A stretch of DNA of 64,000 nucleotides from Paraburkholderia tropica (GCF_900109265.1 NZ_FNZM01000029.1:1-64000); one strand, 5' to 3'; shown: positions 43,658 through 52,729, counted from the stretch's first letter. The notes: a model not told the origin generated them from the sequence alone. Numbers and translations: made by a program.

Positions 43658-44092
43658 TTACTCGATGCGCATCCGCTTTTGCTCCGCCGGCGCCTTTTTC
43701 AGCAGCGTCAGCGACAGCACGCCGTCCTGATACTGGGCCGTCGACGCGCTCTCGTCGATATCGCCGCCCAGCGAGAACGAGCGCGCAAACGCGCCGCTAT
43801 AACGCTCGCGGCGGATGACCCGCTCGCCTTCCTTCTGCTCGGCCTTGCGCTCGACCTTCGCGCTGATCGAGACCACATTGCCGTCGATCTTCACGTCGAT
43901 GTCTTTCTTGTCCACGCCCGGCAATTCCGCCTTGACCGTGTAGGCCTGATCGCTCTCGGTCACGTCGATTTTCATGGCCGCCAGATCGTGCTCCTCCGAC
44001 GCGAGCAGGCCGCGCATAGGGCGGAACAGCCCCTGAAACAGATCGGAAACCGGCTCGACCGAAAACGGGTCGTAACGTGTCAGATTGCTCAT
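43658..44092 (-). CDS. Hsp20/alpha-crystallin family small heat-shock protein
   Basis: 144 residues: MSNLTRYDPFSVEPVSDLFQGLFRPM, then the alpha-crystallin domain (MKIDVTESDQAYTVKAELPGVDKKDIDVKID, FARSFSLGGDIDESASTAQYQDGVLSLTLLK) and an I/V-x-I/V-like C-terminal MRIE. ATP-independent holdase chaperone. ATG 44092 has an almost perfect ribosome site AAAGGAGG. FNR-like box 150 bases upstream; own terminator downstream, so monocistronic. Confidence 0.95.
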   Translation of the reverse strand: MSNLTRYDPFSVEPVSDLFQGLFRPMRGLLASEEHDLAAMKIDVTESDQAYTVKAELPGVDKKDIDVKIDGNVVSISAKVERKAEQKEGERVIRRERYSGAFARSFSLGGDIDESASTAQYQDGVLSLTLLKKAPAEQKRMRIE

Positions 44093-44241
44093 CGCGATTC
44101 CTCCTTTTGAGCTGTCACTCGCCGCACCGTCCGCTTGCGCGCACCGCGCGGCAGCGCGGGCAGATGCCCACTCCTTGCGCGCCCGCACATCGCCGCCGGG
44201 CGCGCATCAGCTTCAATCTACGAACCCGCGACGTTTCCCGA

Positions 44242-44255
44242 TTGATCCAACTCAA
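44242..44255. promoter_or_regulatory. FNR-like box with one mismatch (TTGAT-CCAA-CTCAA)
   Basis: One deviation in the right arm; 150 bases upstream of Hsp20 on the minus side of the divergent region. Confidence 0.5.
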
Positions 44256-44316
44256 TGCTCGTGTGTCTGAAGCGCGTCTCGACGCTGCACGGAAGTGCCC
44301 GATTTGGCGGAATAGG

Positions 44317-44338
44317 ACGCTTGACTTAAGTCAAGCGT
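44317..44338. promoter_or_regulatory. 22-bp perfect palindrome containing an FNR box
   Basis: The FNR core TTGACTTAAGTCAA (44321-44334) sits in a 22-base perfect palindrome (arm ACGCTTGACTT). It lies 91 bases before the USP at 44429. Confidence 0.8.
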
Positions 44339-44428
44339 GCGCCCGTCCTCATTCGTAGACTCGAATTCATTCGTGGCCTGCATCAAGCCGGGCGACGATC
44401 GCCCGTTCCCACTCGCCGGAGCCCCGCC

Positions 44429-45268
44429 ATGAGTTTGAAGACCTTGCTGCTTCATCTGGATACCAGTGCGCGCGCCAGCGCACGCCTCGCGCTTGCGTTG
44501 AAACTCGCGCGCACGTACGGCGCGCACCTGGACGGTCTGTTCGCGGTTTTCGAACCGAGCCCGCGCGAGTTTCACGTCATGGCCGGCACGGCGGACTACT
44601 ACGACTCGCATCGCAGACTGCGAGCGGAACAGCGCGTCGCGATCGAGCGGCTGTTCCATGCGGAGCTGGCGCGCGCGCAGGTGAATGGCGCATGGGTGGC
44701 CGCCGAGGGCGAACCCGTCGCCGCCGTCATGCAGCGCAGCCGCAGCGCCGATCTGACGATCGTCGGCCAAACCGATCTCGACGAACCGGAAGCCTATGTG
44801 GCGAATCACTTTGTCGAATCGGTCGTGCTCGGCGCCGGCGGGCCCGTGCTCGTCATGCCCTACACCGGCCACTTCGAATCGGTAGGCGAACGCGTGCTGA
44901 TTGGCTGGAACGGCAGCCGCGAGGCAGCGCGCGCGGTTCACGATGCGATTCCGTTCATCGCGCGCGCCGCACATGTCACGATTGCCGCCGTTTCCAGCAG
45001 CTTTACGCCCGCGCCTTCGGCGGCCTCGTGCTCGGATCTGGCCGCGATGCTCGCGCGCCATGGCGCGAACACCGTCGACATCACGCGTTTCGACCGCAGC
45101 GCCTCGGAATCCACGGGCGACGCCCTGCTCAGCTACGCGGCCGATAACGGCTTCGACCTGCTGGTGATGGGCGCGTATGGTCACTACCGCTTGCAGGAAA
45201 CCGTGCTTGGCGGCGCGACGCGCTCGGTTCTGCTCACGATGACGCTGCCTGTGCTCATGTCCCATTGA
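44429..45268 (+). CDS. Universal stress protein, tandem domain
   Basis: 279 residues with two USP halves; MSLKTLLLHLDTSARASARLALALKLARTYGAHLDGLF at the start, MGAYGHYRLQETVLGGATRSVLLTMTLPVLMSH at the end (G-G variant loop). Ribosome site CGGAG. The single-domain USP gene starts 44 bases after the stop, so the two are probably cotranscribed from the FNR-box promoter. Confidence 0.92.
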   Translation: MSLKTLLLHLDTSARASARLALALKLARTYGAHLDGLFAVFEPSPREFHVMAGTADYYDSHRRLRAEQRVAIERLFHAELARAQVNGAWVAAEGEPVAAVMQRSRSADLTIVGQTDLDEPEAYVANHFVESVVLGAGGPVLVMPYTGHFESVGERVLIGWNGSREAARAVHDAIPFIARAAHVTIAAVSSSFTPAPSAASCSDLAAMLARHGANTVDITRFDRSASESTGDALLSYAADNGFDLLVMGAYGHYRLQETVLGGATRSVLLTMTLPVLMSH

Positions 45269-45312
45269 GCGGCAGCGAACGCACGCGACCGCACGCGCCC
45301 CGGAGACAGATC

Positions 45313-45780
45313 ATGTTTTCCCGCATTCTCGTTGCACTCGACGGCAGCCAGACCGCGTCGAAAGCGCTCGATGCCGCGATCGAACTCGCGCGTGACAGCG
45401 CCGCGGAACTACAGCCGCTGTACGTCATCGACATGCCGATGCTGGCCTACGACGTGCCGGGCTTCGATCCGTCGATCATTCGCGATGCGTACGTCGAAGA
45501 GAGCCGGATCCTCGGTGCCGATGCCCAGAACCGCATGACCGGCGCGGGCGTGAGAGGCGCCCCGCGCACGGCGGAAGTCCAGCTGGGCGCCGATGACATC
45601 GCGCAATGCATCGAACGCGCGGCCGCCGACTGGCACGCCGATCTGATCGTCATGGGCACGCACGGACGCCGCGGCATGCAGCGGCTGGCACTCGGCAGCG
45701 TCGCCGAACGCGTGCTGCGCAGCGCCTGCCGTCCGGTGTTGCTGATCCCGGCGCGCGCGACCGCGAAGGAGCGCGCCTGA
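45313..45780 (+). CDS. Universal stress protein, single domain
   Basis: 155 residues: MFSRILVALDGSQTASKALDAAIELARDSAAELQPLYVID and MGTHGRRGMQRLALGSVAERVLRSACRPVLLIP, with an intact G-x2-G-x9-G-S ATP loop. ATG 45313 has CGGAGA upstream; an earlier in-frame ATG at 45265 overlaps the preceding gene and has no ribosome site. Second gene of a USP pair. Confidence 0.93.
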   Translation: MFSRILVALDGSQTASKALDAAIELARDSAAELQPLYVIDMPMLAYDVPGFDPSIIRDAYVEESRILGADAQNRMTGAGVRGAPRTAEVQLGADDIAQCIERAAADWHADLIVMGTHGRRGMQRLALGSVAERVLRSACRPVLLIPARATAKERA

Positions 45781-45821
45781 GCCCTGGCGAGCGTGTGGCG
45801 CACCGCCCGCCTCCGTCAACA

Positions 45822-45835
45822 TTGACTTAGATCAA
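45822..45835. promoter_or_regulatory. FNR box (TTGAC-TTAG-ATCAA)
   Basis: Perfect site 130 bases before the diguanylate cyclase start. Confidence 0.74.
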
Positions 45836-45964
45836 CTATTGACCGGATCGCGCTTGCGCGCACTAAACGTGACTGCCACTGCGCACTGTTGCTTGCGCGC
45901 GGCATTCAGCGTGCATAAACCCCGCTATCATTCAAAGAATAAGAAGATACGGGCGAACAATTTC

Positions 45965-47554
45965 ATGGTGAAACGGAAAGGCACGCCGCACGATGCCGCC
46001 GCAAGCAATCTCCGCGGACAGAAAACTCAATCCGCACAGGCCTTCCGGCAGATCCTGAAGGTCATCGCCCGCAACATGGTCTCGCCGGCCGGCATCCTCG
46101 GTTGCAGCATCGTGTTGTGGCTGGCGACGCTCAGCATCGGCACCGCCATGTTAATGACGTCCCGCACCGACGCCTTCAACCACGCGCTACGGAATTCACG
46201 CAATCTCACGCTGGTCCTCGAGCGCGACATCGAGCGCAGCATCGATCTGTACGACCTTTCGTTGCGCGCGGTCTCCGACGGCGCGGCCGACAGCCAGGTG
46301 ATGGCGTTGCCGGCCAACCTGCGCGACCGGGTCCTGTTCGACCGGGCCGCGACGGCCCACTATATGGGACCGATGACGATCAGCGCCGGGAACGGCACGC
46401 TGATCGCCACCTCGGATCCCCGATCCGCCGGGCGCGAGCGCGCCGCGCCGGATCTGAACGCCGCCGGCCACCTGATGACGCCGGACGGCCTCTATATCGG
46501 CCGCCCTGTCCATTCGTCGGCGAACCCCGCCCAGTTCGCCATTCCGCTAGGCCGCTCGATCTATCGCCCCGACGGAAAATTTCTGGGGACGGTCATGGGC
46601 AGTCTCAGCATGGAGTACTTCCGGGAACTGACCAATGGCTTGTCGATTGGCGAGCGCGGCTCGGTCATCGTGTTCGAAACGGATGGCACCTTGATTTCCC
46701 GCTTGCCGGACAGTTCGGAAAATATCGGCCGGAATTTCGCGCAGAGCCCGATATTCCGGCGCTTGATGACGGGGACGGAGGGCCACTTTGTGGGCACGCC
46801 GAACCTCGATGGCGTTCGTCGGCTTTACGTCTATAAACGCCTGCCCGATTTACCTTTGATTGTTGCCGTTGCGCCCGCGATGAGCACCGTCTATGCCGAA
46901 TGGTGGGCGCGAGCGACGTGGTTCGGCGCGCTTATTCTGGCGTTCACGGCCATCAAGGCAGCCGGGACCTGGCTATTCGTGCGCGAGCTTCGCCGCAGGC
47001 AGCGCGCCGAGGCCTCGCTGGAGCGCATGGCGCATCACGACCCGCTCACCGGGCTGGAGAATCGCGCCACGTTCGACGACGTGCTGGCCCGGGAATGGAA
47101 ATGCGCAAGGCGAAACGAAAAGCCACTGTCCCTGTTGTTTATCGATATCGACCGGTTCAAATCGTATAACGATCAATATGGTCATCAAGCCGGCGACGTC
47201 GCCTTGAAATCCGTGGCCACGCGAATTGCCGCGTGTCTCGACAGACCCGGCGATCACGCCGCGCGGTATGGCGGCGAGGAATTTATCGTCGTCTTGCCCG
47301 ACACGGATACGCGTGGCGCCGCCTTGATGGCGGAAAAGATACGGAGCGCGGTATTCAATCTCCAGATCGAGCATCGGCAAGCGCCATTGCACATGCTCAC
47401 GGTGAGCATTGGCGTGTCGACGACGGCGGTCGATCGAGTGACGGACGCAAGCACCCTGCTGAAAACAGCCGATATGGCGCTATACGAGGCGAAGCGACTG
47501 GGGCGGAACTGCGTGTCGATCGTGCCGCAACTCGATACAGAATGTGCGGCCTGA
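45965..47554 (+). CDS. Diguanylate cyclase with periplasmic dCACHE sensor
   Basis: 529 residues: membrane segment (~36-60), a double-Cache periplasmic domain (LSLRAVSDGAADSQ, SAGNGTLIATSD, FVGTPNLDGVRRLYVYKRLPDLPLIVAVA), second membrane segment (~315-335), and a GGEEF domain with active-site GGEEF at 436-440 (ARYGGEEFIVVLP) and an inhibitory-site RPGD (427-430) five residues before it. It should make c-di-GMP with product inhibition. Start at 45965 precedes a basic segment; the ribosome site is weak. The FNR box upstream links c-di-GMP to oxygen limitation. Confidence 0.94.
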   Translation: MVKRKGTPHDAAASNLRGQKTQSAQAFRQILKVIARNMVSPAGILGCSIVLWLATLSIGTAMLMTSRTDAFNHALRNSRNLTLVLERDIERSIDLYDLSLRAVSDGAADSQVMALPANLRDRVLFDRAATAHYMGPMTISAGNGTLIATSDPRSAGRERAAPDLNAAGHLMTPDGLYIGRPVHSSANPAQFAIPLGRSIYRPDGKFLGTVMGSLSMEYFRELTNGLSIGERGSVIVFETDGTLISRLPDSSENIGRNFAQSPIFRRLMTGTEGHFVGTPNLDGVRRLYVYKRLPDLPLIVAVAPAMSTVYAEWWARATWFGALILAFTAIKAAGTWLFVRELRRRQRAEASLERMAHHDPLTGLENRATFDDVLAREWKCARRNEKPLSLLFIDIDRFKSYNDQYGHQAGDVALKSVATRIAACLDRPGDHAARYGGEEFIVVLPDTDTRGAALMAEKIRSAVFNLQIEHRQAPLHMLTVSIGVSTTAVDRVTDASTLLKTADMALYEAKRLGRNCVSIVPQLDTECAA

Positions 47555-47591
47555 AACTGGGAAGCCGCACGTTTCGACAACGCCTCGTTCG

Positions 47592-48032
47592 CTAGTCATC
47601 GCTGGACACGTCGACGCCGGTCACTCCGACAAATGGCGGAGCAGCACTGGATTGATCCAGACGCAGTTCGCCGCGCGCGCGCTCGGCAAGATTTTCATAG
47701 TGGCGCCGGAAGCGCGCCAGTTCCTTTTCGTCGAGTTCCTCCAGATCCAGTAACGCGTTGTGCGCGCCCGCGAGCGCGCGTATCAGCTCGTCCAGCTTGA
47801 TCTGCATGGCAGCGGTATCGCGATTCTGCGTGTTCTGGATAAGGAAGACCATCAGAAACGTCACGATGGTCGTGGAGGTGTTGATCACCAGTTGCCACGT
47901 GTCGCTATAGTCGAAAACCGGTCCGGTGATCGCCCATACGATCACCAGTGCGGTGGCCAAAACGAACGTCGCCGGACGGCCGGCGAAACTCGACAATTTG
48001 CTGGAGAATCTGGAAAACCAGTTGCTGTTCAT
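47592..48032 (-). CDS. Low-affinity iron permease-family membrane protein
   Basis: 146 residues; two membrane segments and the family signature DYSDTWQLVINTSTTIVTFLMVFLIQNTQNRD, followed by an acidic cytosolic helix (LLDLEELDEKELARFRRHYENLAERARGE). Despite the name, iron transport is not established for the short bacterial members. ATG 48032 has GGGAGG upstream. Convergent with the cyclase gene. Confidence 0.9.
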   Translation of the reverse strand: MNSNWFSRFSSKLSSFAGRPATFVLATALVIVWAITGPVFDYSDTWQLVINTSTTIVTFLMVFLIQNTQNRDTAAMQIKLDELIRALAGAHNALLDLEELDEKELARFRRHYENLAERARGELRLDQSSAAPPFVGVTGVDVSSDD

Positions 48033-48349
48033 GCTCGCCTCCCAGTCCGTTGTGCCCGCGAGCGTTCGCCTCATGGCGCACGGGTCTGCTGCAAATCCGA
48101 AGCGAGCATCCGCCGTGCCCGCACAGACTGCACCCGCTGTTTCCACGGCGCGAGAAGTGGCCAGTCTGCCTGGGCCATAGCGTCTACACGTACTGTGCGT
48201 ATCTTGTGGACAGCCTTCCCCGTATGAAGCACGCCCGTTGAGACCGCTTGGCGGACAACGTCTTCGCTTCCCATCCGCGTGCAACTCCGGTTTGAAAAAC
48301 ACCGTACACTTGGCGGTCCGAATGACTGTTTGCTACGCGAGGACCACGC
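48033..48349. other. 317-bp divergent promoter region
   Basis: Between the iron-permease-family gene (minus) and the cardiolipin synthase-like gene (plus). No coding frame, palindrome or FNR box was recognised. Confidence 0.55.
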
Positions 48350-49621
48350 ATGCCGACGACTGCCCTGGTTGCCCTTGCCGTTGTACTCACGCTCATCGTC
48401 GTATTGCTGATCGCCAATCTCACTAGCGGCGAGAAGAAGATCGAGCACAAGATCGAGCGGCTTTACGCCAGCGACGATGCCCAATTCACACGCTCGATGG
48501 GGCTGTTGCTCGGGCCGCCGGTTGTCGGCGGCAACCGCTTTGAAGTGCTGGTCAACGGCGACCGGATTTTTCCCGCCATGCTCGGCTGCATTCGCGCCGC
48601 AAAGCACACCATTACCTTCGAAACGTTTATCTATTGGTCCGGTGCAATCGGTGAGCAGCTTGCGCAGGCGCTGTCCGAAAGAGCGCGTGCCGGAATCGCG
48701 GTCCATGTGCTGCTCGACTGGATCGGATCGTCGAAGATGGACCCGCGTTATCTGCGCATGTTGCGCGAAGCGGGCGCACAGGTGATTCAGTATCACAAGC
48801 CGCACTGGACCGGGCTCGGCAGAATGAACGATCGCACGCACCGCAAACTGCTCGTGATCGATGGCCGCATCGGTTTTACAGGGGGCGTGGGTATCGCCGA
48901 AGAATGGACCGGCGACGCGCAGGACGACAAGCATTGGCGCGACACCCATTTTCGTGTCGACGGACCAGCGGTCGGCCAGATGCAAGCCGTATTCATGGAC
49001 AACTGGGTCAAGGCGACGGGCAATGTATTGCACGGCCCCACCTATTTTCCGCAGATCGACGCATCGGGCGACGGGCTCGCCCACATGTTCAGCAGTTCGC
49101 CATCGGGCGGCAGCGACGACATGCAGTTGATGTACCTGATGGCCATCACGGCCGCGACGCATTCGATACAGCTTTCGAGCGCGTACTTCGTGCCGGACAA
49201 ATTGACGATCAACGCAATCGTTGAAGCGGCGAAGCGCGGCGTGGCCGTGCGCATCATTACGCCAGGCAAACACATCGACACGCATACCGTGCGCGAAGCG
49301 TCGCGCGCGTGCTGGGGACCGCTGCTGGAGGCCGGCGTAGAGATGTACGAATATCAACCCACCATGTTCCATTGCAAGCTCATGGTCGTGGATGAATATA
49401 TGGTGTCGGTCGGTTCGACCAATTTCGACAGCCGCTCTTTCAGGCTCAACGACGAAGCCAATCTCAATGTCTACAATCGCGACTTCGCGCGGCAACAGAC
49501 GGCGATCTTCGATCGCGACATCAGCCACGCGAAACGCATCACGCTCGAAGCATGGCGCAACCGTCCATTGCGGGAAAAGCTGCTTGAACGCGCGGTTCAA
49601 TTGCTCGACTCGCAGCTCTGA
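48350..49621 (+). CDS. Phospholipase D-like enzyme / cardiolipin synthase
   Basis: 423 residues: one N-terminal membrane anchor (residues ~4-24), then two PLD domains with HKD motifs His164-Lys166-Asp171 (HRKLLVIDGRIGFTGG) and His341-Lys343-Asp348 (HCKLMVVDEYMVSVGSTNFDSRSF). Both are complete. It most resembles ClsB-type cardiolipin synthases that join two phospholipid head groups at the inner membrane. Monocistronic. Confidence 0.9.
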   Translation: MPTTALVALAVVLTLIVVLLIANLTSGEKKIEHKIERLYASDDAQFTRSMGLLLGPPVVGGNRFEVLVNGDRIFPAMLGCIRAAKHTITFETFIYWSGAIGEQLAQALSERARAGIAVHVLLDWIGSSKMDPRYLRMLREAGAQVIQYHKPHWTGLGRMNDRTHRKLLVIDGRIGFTGGVGIAEEWTGDAQDDKHWRDTHFRVDGPAVGQMQAVFMDNWVKATGNVLHGPTYFPQIDASGDGLAHMFSSSPSGGSDDMQLMYLMAITAATHSIQLSSAYFVPDKLTINAIVEAAKRGVAVRIITPGKHIDTHTVREASRACWGPLLEAGVEMYEYQPTMFHCKLMVVDEYMVSVGSTNFDSRSFRLNDEANLNVYNRDFARQQTAIFDRDISHAKRITLEAWRNRPLREKLLERAVQLLDSQL

Positions 49622-49857
49622 TTGGGGATCGGCGTAGCGCCAACGTTGCGGCCGGGCGCGCGAATCGCACCGAGCGGTGCAGATCCGTTTCGCGGGACAT
49701 CGCGTCTTCTTTCGTTCTTTCAAAACACTGTCAATTTGATTAACGCATTCAAACTCATGGCCGATCTGCGCCGAGGTAATCAAGTCCGCCATAATATGGC
49801 GCGGTAGCGCACGCACAAAAATCCCGAAACAAGCGCTGCCGGATCGGAGATAAAAAA

Positions 49858-50922
49858 TTGGACAAGAGTCGTCGTAATTGGCTGAAGGCTGGCGCCACTA
49901 TCACCGCCACGGCAACGGGCGTATTTTCCGGCCGCATTTTCGCCGCGCAGGAACAGCAAGCGGGCACGAAGATCGAATCGATTCCGCCTCTGACGGGCCA
50001 GCCTGGCGTGCGCCTCGTCACGTATAGCGTCGGTGCGCAGCCGTCCATCGGCGTGGTGCTCGACGACGGCCGCCTGCTCGATCTCAAGGCCGAAGCGCAC
50101 GCACGTCACCTCAAGCTGGCGTTCGACCCAAGCTCGATGCTTTCGCTGATCAAGGTCGGCGATCCGGCACTGCAACAGGTCAGAACGCTGAGCGAGCATC
50201 CGCGATCCACACTGCTGTCGCTGGAAACAGTGCGACTGCTTTCGCCGATCCCGCGCCCGGATCGCAACATCTACTGTGTCGGCTGGAACTATCTCGACCA
50301 CTTCGAGGAGGGACAGGCCGTGCGCACCGACAACAAAACCAGTACGTTGCCCGCGCACCCTGTTTTCTTCACCAAAGGTACGCACACCATGAACGGGCCG
50401 TTCGATCCGATTCCCTACGATGCGGCGAACTCCACCAGCACCGACTGGGAAGCGGAACTGGCCGTCATCATCGGCCGCACCGGAATCAATATCTCCGAGG
50501 CGGACGCGATGAATTACGTGTTCGGCTATTCGGCGTTCAACGACACGACCGAGCGCGACATCCAGCAGAAACGCCACGGCGGCCAGTGGTTCAAAGGCAA
50601 GAGCCTCGACGGCCACGGCCCGATGGGTCCCTGGATCGTCACGGCGGCCGGCGTGAAGCTCGACGATGTACGCGTCATTTGCCGCGTGAACGGTGTCGAA
50701 AAGCAGAATGCCAGCTACCAGCAGATGTACTTCAAGATCCCGCGCATCATCGCCGAACTGTCGCGCGGTATGACGCTGGAGGCCGGTGACATCATCGCGA
50801 CAGGCACGCCCTCGGGCGTCGGTTTCGCCCGTCAGCCGCCGGAATTCCTGAAGCCGGGGGACATCATGGAAACCGACATTGTCGGCGTGGGTGTCATCCG
50901 TAACGAAATCAAGCCGGTGTAA
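49858..50922 (+). CDS. Fumarylacetoacetate hydrolase-family protein with a Tat-type signal
   Basis: 354 residues from a TTG at 49858 preceded by GGAG at eight bases. The start MDKSRRNWLKAGATITATATG has twin arginines (SRRNWLK), a hydrophobic run and an AQE-type cleavage region, i.e. a Tat signal. The rest is a FAH fold: IYCVGWNYLDHFEE, HPVFFTKGTHTMNGPFDPIP, SDWEAELAVIIGR-like TDWEAELAVIIGR, and the metal-binding GYSAFNDTTERD. FAH enzymes are normally cytosolic C-C bond hydrolases or decarboxylases, so periplasmic export would be unusual. Substrate unknown. Confidence 0.88.
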   Translation: MDKSRRNWLKAGATITATATGVFSGRIFAAQEQQAGTKIESIPPLTGQPGVRLVTYSVGAQPSIGVVLDDGRLLDLKAEAHARHLKLAFDPSSMLSLIKVGDPALQQVRTLSEHPRSTLLSLETVRLLSPIPRPDRNIYCVGWNYLDHFEEGQAVRTDNKTSTLPAHPVFFTKGTHTMNGPFDPIPYDAANSTSTDWEAELAVIIGRTGINISEADAMNYVFGYSAFNDTTERDIQQKRHGGQWFKGKSLDGHGPMGPWIVTAAGVKLDDVRVICRVNGVEKQNASYQQMYFKIPRIIAELSRGMTLEAGDIIATGTPSGVGFARQPPEFLKPGDIMETDIVGVGVIRNEIKPV

Positions 50923-51086
50923 CGCCATCGTCGTCGAGACTACGCGCCACTTCGCCGAACGTGGCGCGCGGCGCTCGCTCAATATGGCTGCTGTATAGTT
51001 GCGCGGACGTCGGTGCGGAACGCGATATCGCGCGCATCCGGCAACCCTGCGACGCCCTCCTTTACCACTCCCGAGACCCCGCCCGC

Positions 51087-51980
51087 ATGGATCGCCTGGC
51101 CGCAATGGAAACCTTCGTCGCCGTCGTAGAGGCGGGTTCGTTCTCGGCGGCGGCGCGTCGGCTGCATATCGGACAACCCGCCGTATCGAAGTCGATCGCG
51201 CAGCTCGAAGAGCATCTGAACGCGCGCCTCCTGCTGCGCTCGACCCGCGGCCTCACCCCCACCGATGCTGGCCAGCGCTTCTACGAACACGCGTGTCTGG
51301 CGATCGAAGAAGCCGATCGCGCGGAACATTCGGTGCGCGAGTCGTCGGAGGGACTGGTCGGGAGGCTGCGCGTGGGCGCGGCCGTGACCTTCGCGAGGCT
51401 GCACGTCATCCCCGCGCTTGGCGCGTTCCTCGAACAGCACCCGAGACTCGATGTGGAGATCGTGATGGACGACCGTCCGATCGATCTGCTCGAGGAAGGC
51501 GTCGACGTCGCGTTGCGCATGGGCCGGCTCGACGACTCCGCGATGACGGCGCGGCGCGTCGCAAGCGGAAAGCGTCTGGTGGTCGGCACGAAGGCGTACT
51601 TCGCACGGCATGGCGTGCCGCAAACGCCCGCGGAACTCAGTCAGCATCGGGCAATCGTTCACGCCATGCGCAGCGGTGGAGACGCGTGGGCGTTCGGACA
51701 CGCGGACGGCACCGAAGTGGCCGTCACGGTGTCGGGCCGCGTGCGGGTCAGCGCGGCCGAAGGCGTGCGCGCCGCCGTCCTCGCCGATCTGGGACTGGCC
51801 GTGGCCTCGGAATGGATGTTCGCGCCGGAACTCGCGGACGGCTCCGTGCAGGCCGCGCTCACCGACTGGACGCTGCCGGGCATCGACGTATGGGCGGTGT
51901 TTCCTTCCGGGCGCATGGCAACGACGAAGGCGCGCGCCTTCGTCGCCTTCGTCGAAAGCCTGTTTGCCGGACAGACCTAA
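51087..51980 (+). CDS. LysR-family transcriptional regulator
   Basis: 297 residues, CrgA-like group: MDRLAAMETFVAVVEAGSFSAAARRLHIGQPAVSKSIAQLEEHLNARLLLRSTRGLTPT, followed by an effector domain. ATG 51087 begins the family homology. Convergent with the peroxiredoxin gene (77 bases apart); its target may be that pair or the FAH gene upstream, but no operator is evident. Confidence 0.92.
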   Translation: MDRLAAMETFVAVVEAGSFSAAARRLHIGQPAVSKSIAQLEEHLNARLLLRSTRGLTPTDAGQRFYEHACLAIEEADRAEHSVRESSEGLVGRLRVGAAVTFARLHVIPALGAFLEQHPRLDVEIVMDDRPIDLLEEGVDVALRMGRLDDSAMTARRVASGKRLVVGTKAYFARHGVPQTPAELSQHRAIVHAMRSGGDAWAFGHADGTEVAVTVSGRVRVSAAEGVRAAVLADLGLAVASEWMFAPELADGSVQAALTDWTLPGIDVWAVFPSGRMATTKARAFVAFVESLFAGQT

Positions 51981-52057
51981 AACTGGCCATCGGATTCCAG
52001 CCTGGCCGATCGAGGCGCCGCGTGCGATCGCGCGATGCCGATGACGGGCGCGCCCGC

Positions 52058-52729
52058 TCACACCTCCGCGTTCGCGCGCGCCAGAACCGGCAACATATCG
52101 ACCGGATCGGGACGATGCGTGTAATCGGGATTCACTTCCGAATACAGCACGATGCCGTCCTGACCGATTACGTAGCGCGCGGGCATCGGCAGCGTCCACG
52201 AAGGGTCGGCGTTGAACGCGGGCAGATCGTTTTTCAGGGCCTTGTAGAGATCGACCAGATAATCGGGCAGCGCGAAGCGTAGGCCAAATGCAGCACCGAC
52301 CTCGCCGTTCGTATCGCTCAACACCGGAAAGCCGAGCTTGTTATCGCGCACGGATTTGCGGCTGTTCACCGCGGTCTGCGGCGAGATGGCCGCGACGCTC
52401 GCGCCGTATCCCTCGATCTGCGGAAGCACGTCATTGATCGCCTGTAGCTCGATGTTGCAGTACGGGCACCACACGCCACGATAGAACGTGATGACGAGCG
52501 GGCCGCGACGCAGTAGTTCGACCGACGACACGTCGTTGCCGTCCTGATCCTTGAGCGTGAAACTGGGCGCACGCTCGCCTGCCTTGATTGCGCGCGTCGC
52601 CTGACCGCTTGCGATCAGTTCGGCGGTGGCGCGCTCCATGATCGGGTGAATCTCCGGCGGTGCATAGTACGGCGGCTTGCCGCCCTTGAAGTCCGCCTTG
52701 AACGCGTCGAGTTTGTCTTGCAGTGACAT
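52058..52729 (-). CDS. Peroxiredoxin-like (AhpC/TSA fold) protein
   Basis: 223 residues with a thioredoxin-like fold: FTLKDQDGNDVSSVELLRRGPLVITFYRGVWCPYCNIELQAI, where WCPYC is the likely active-site CxxC of the peroxiredoxin-like group. A ~60-residue N-terminal extension precedes it. Probably reduces peroxides. Second gene of a pair with the decarboxylase-family gene, 40 bases downstream of it. Confidence 0.9.
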   Translation of the reverse strand: MSLQDKLDAFKADFKGGKPPYYAPPEIHPIMERATAELIASGQATRAIKAGERAPSFTLKDQDGNDVSSVELLRRGPLVITFYRGVWCPYCNIELQAINDVLPQIEGYGASVAAISPQTAVNSRKSVRDNKLGFPVLSDTNGEVGAAFGLRFALPDYLVDLYKALKNDLPAFNADPSWTLPMPARYVIGQDGIVLYSEVNPDYTHRPDPVDMLPVLARANAEV

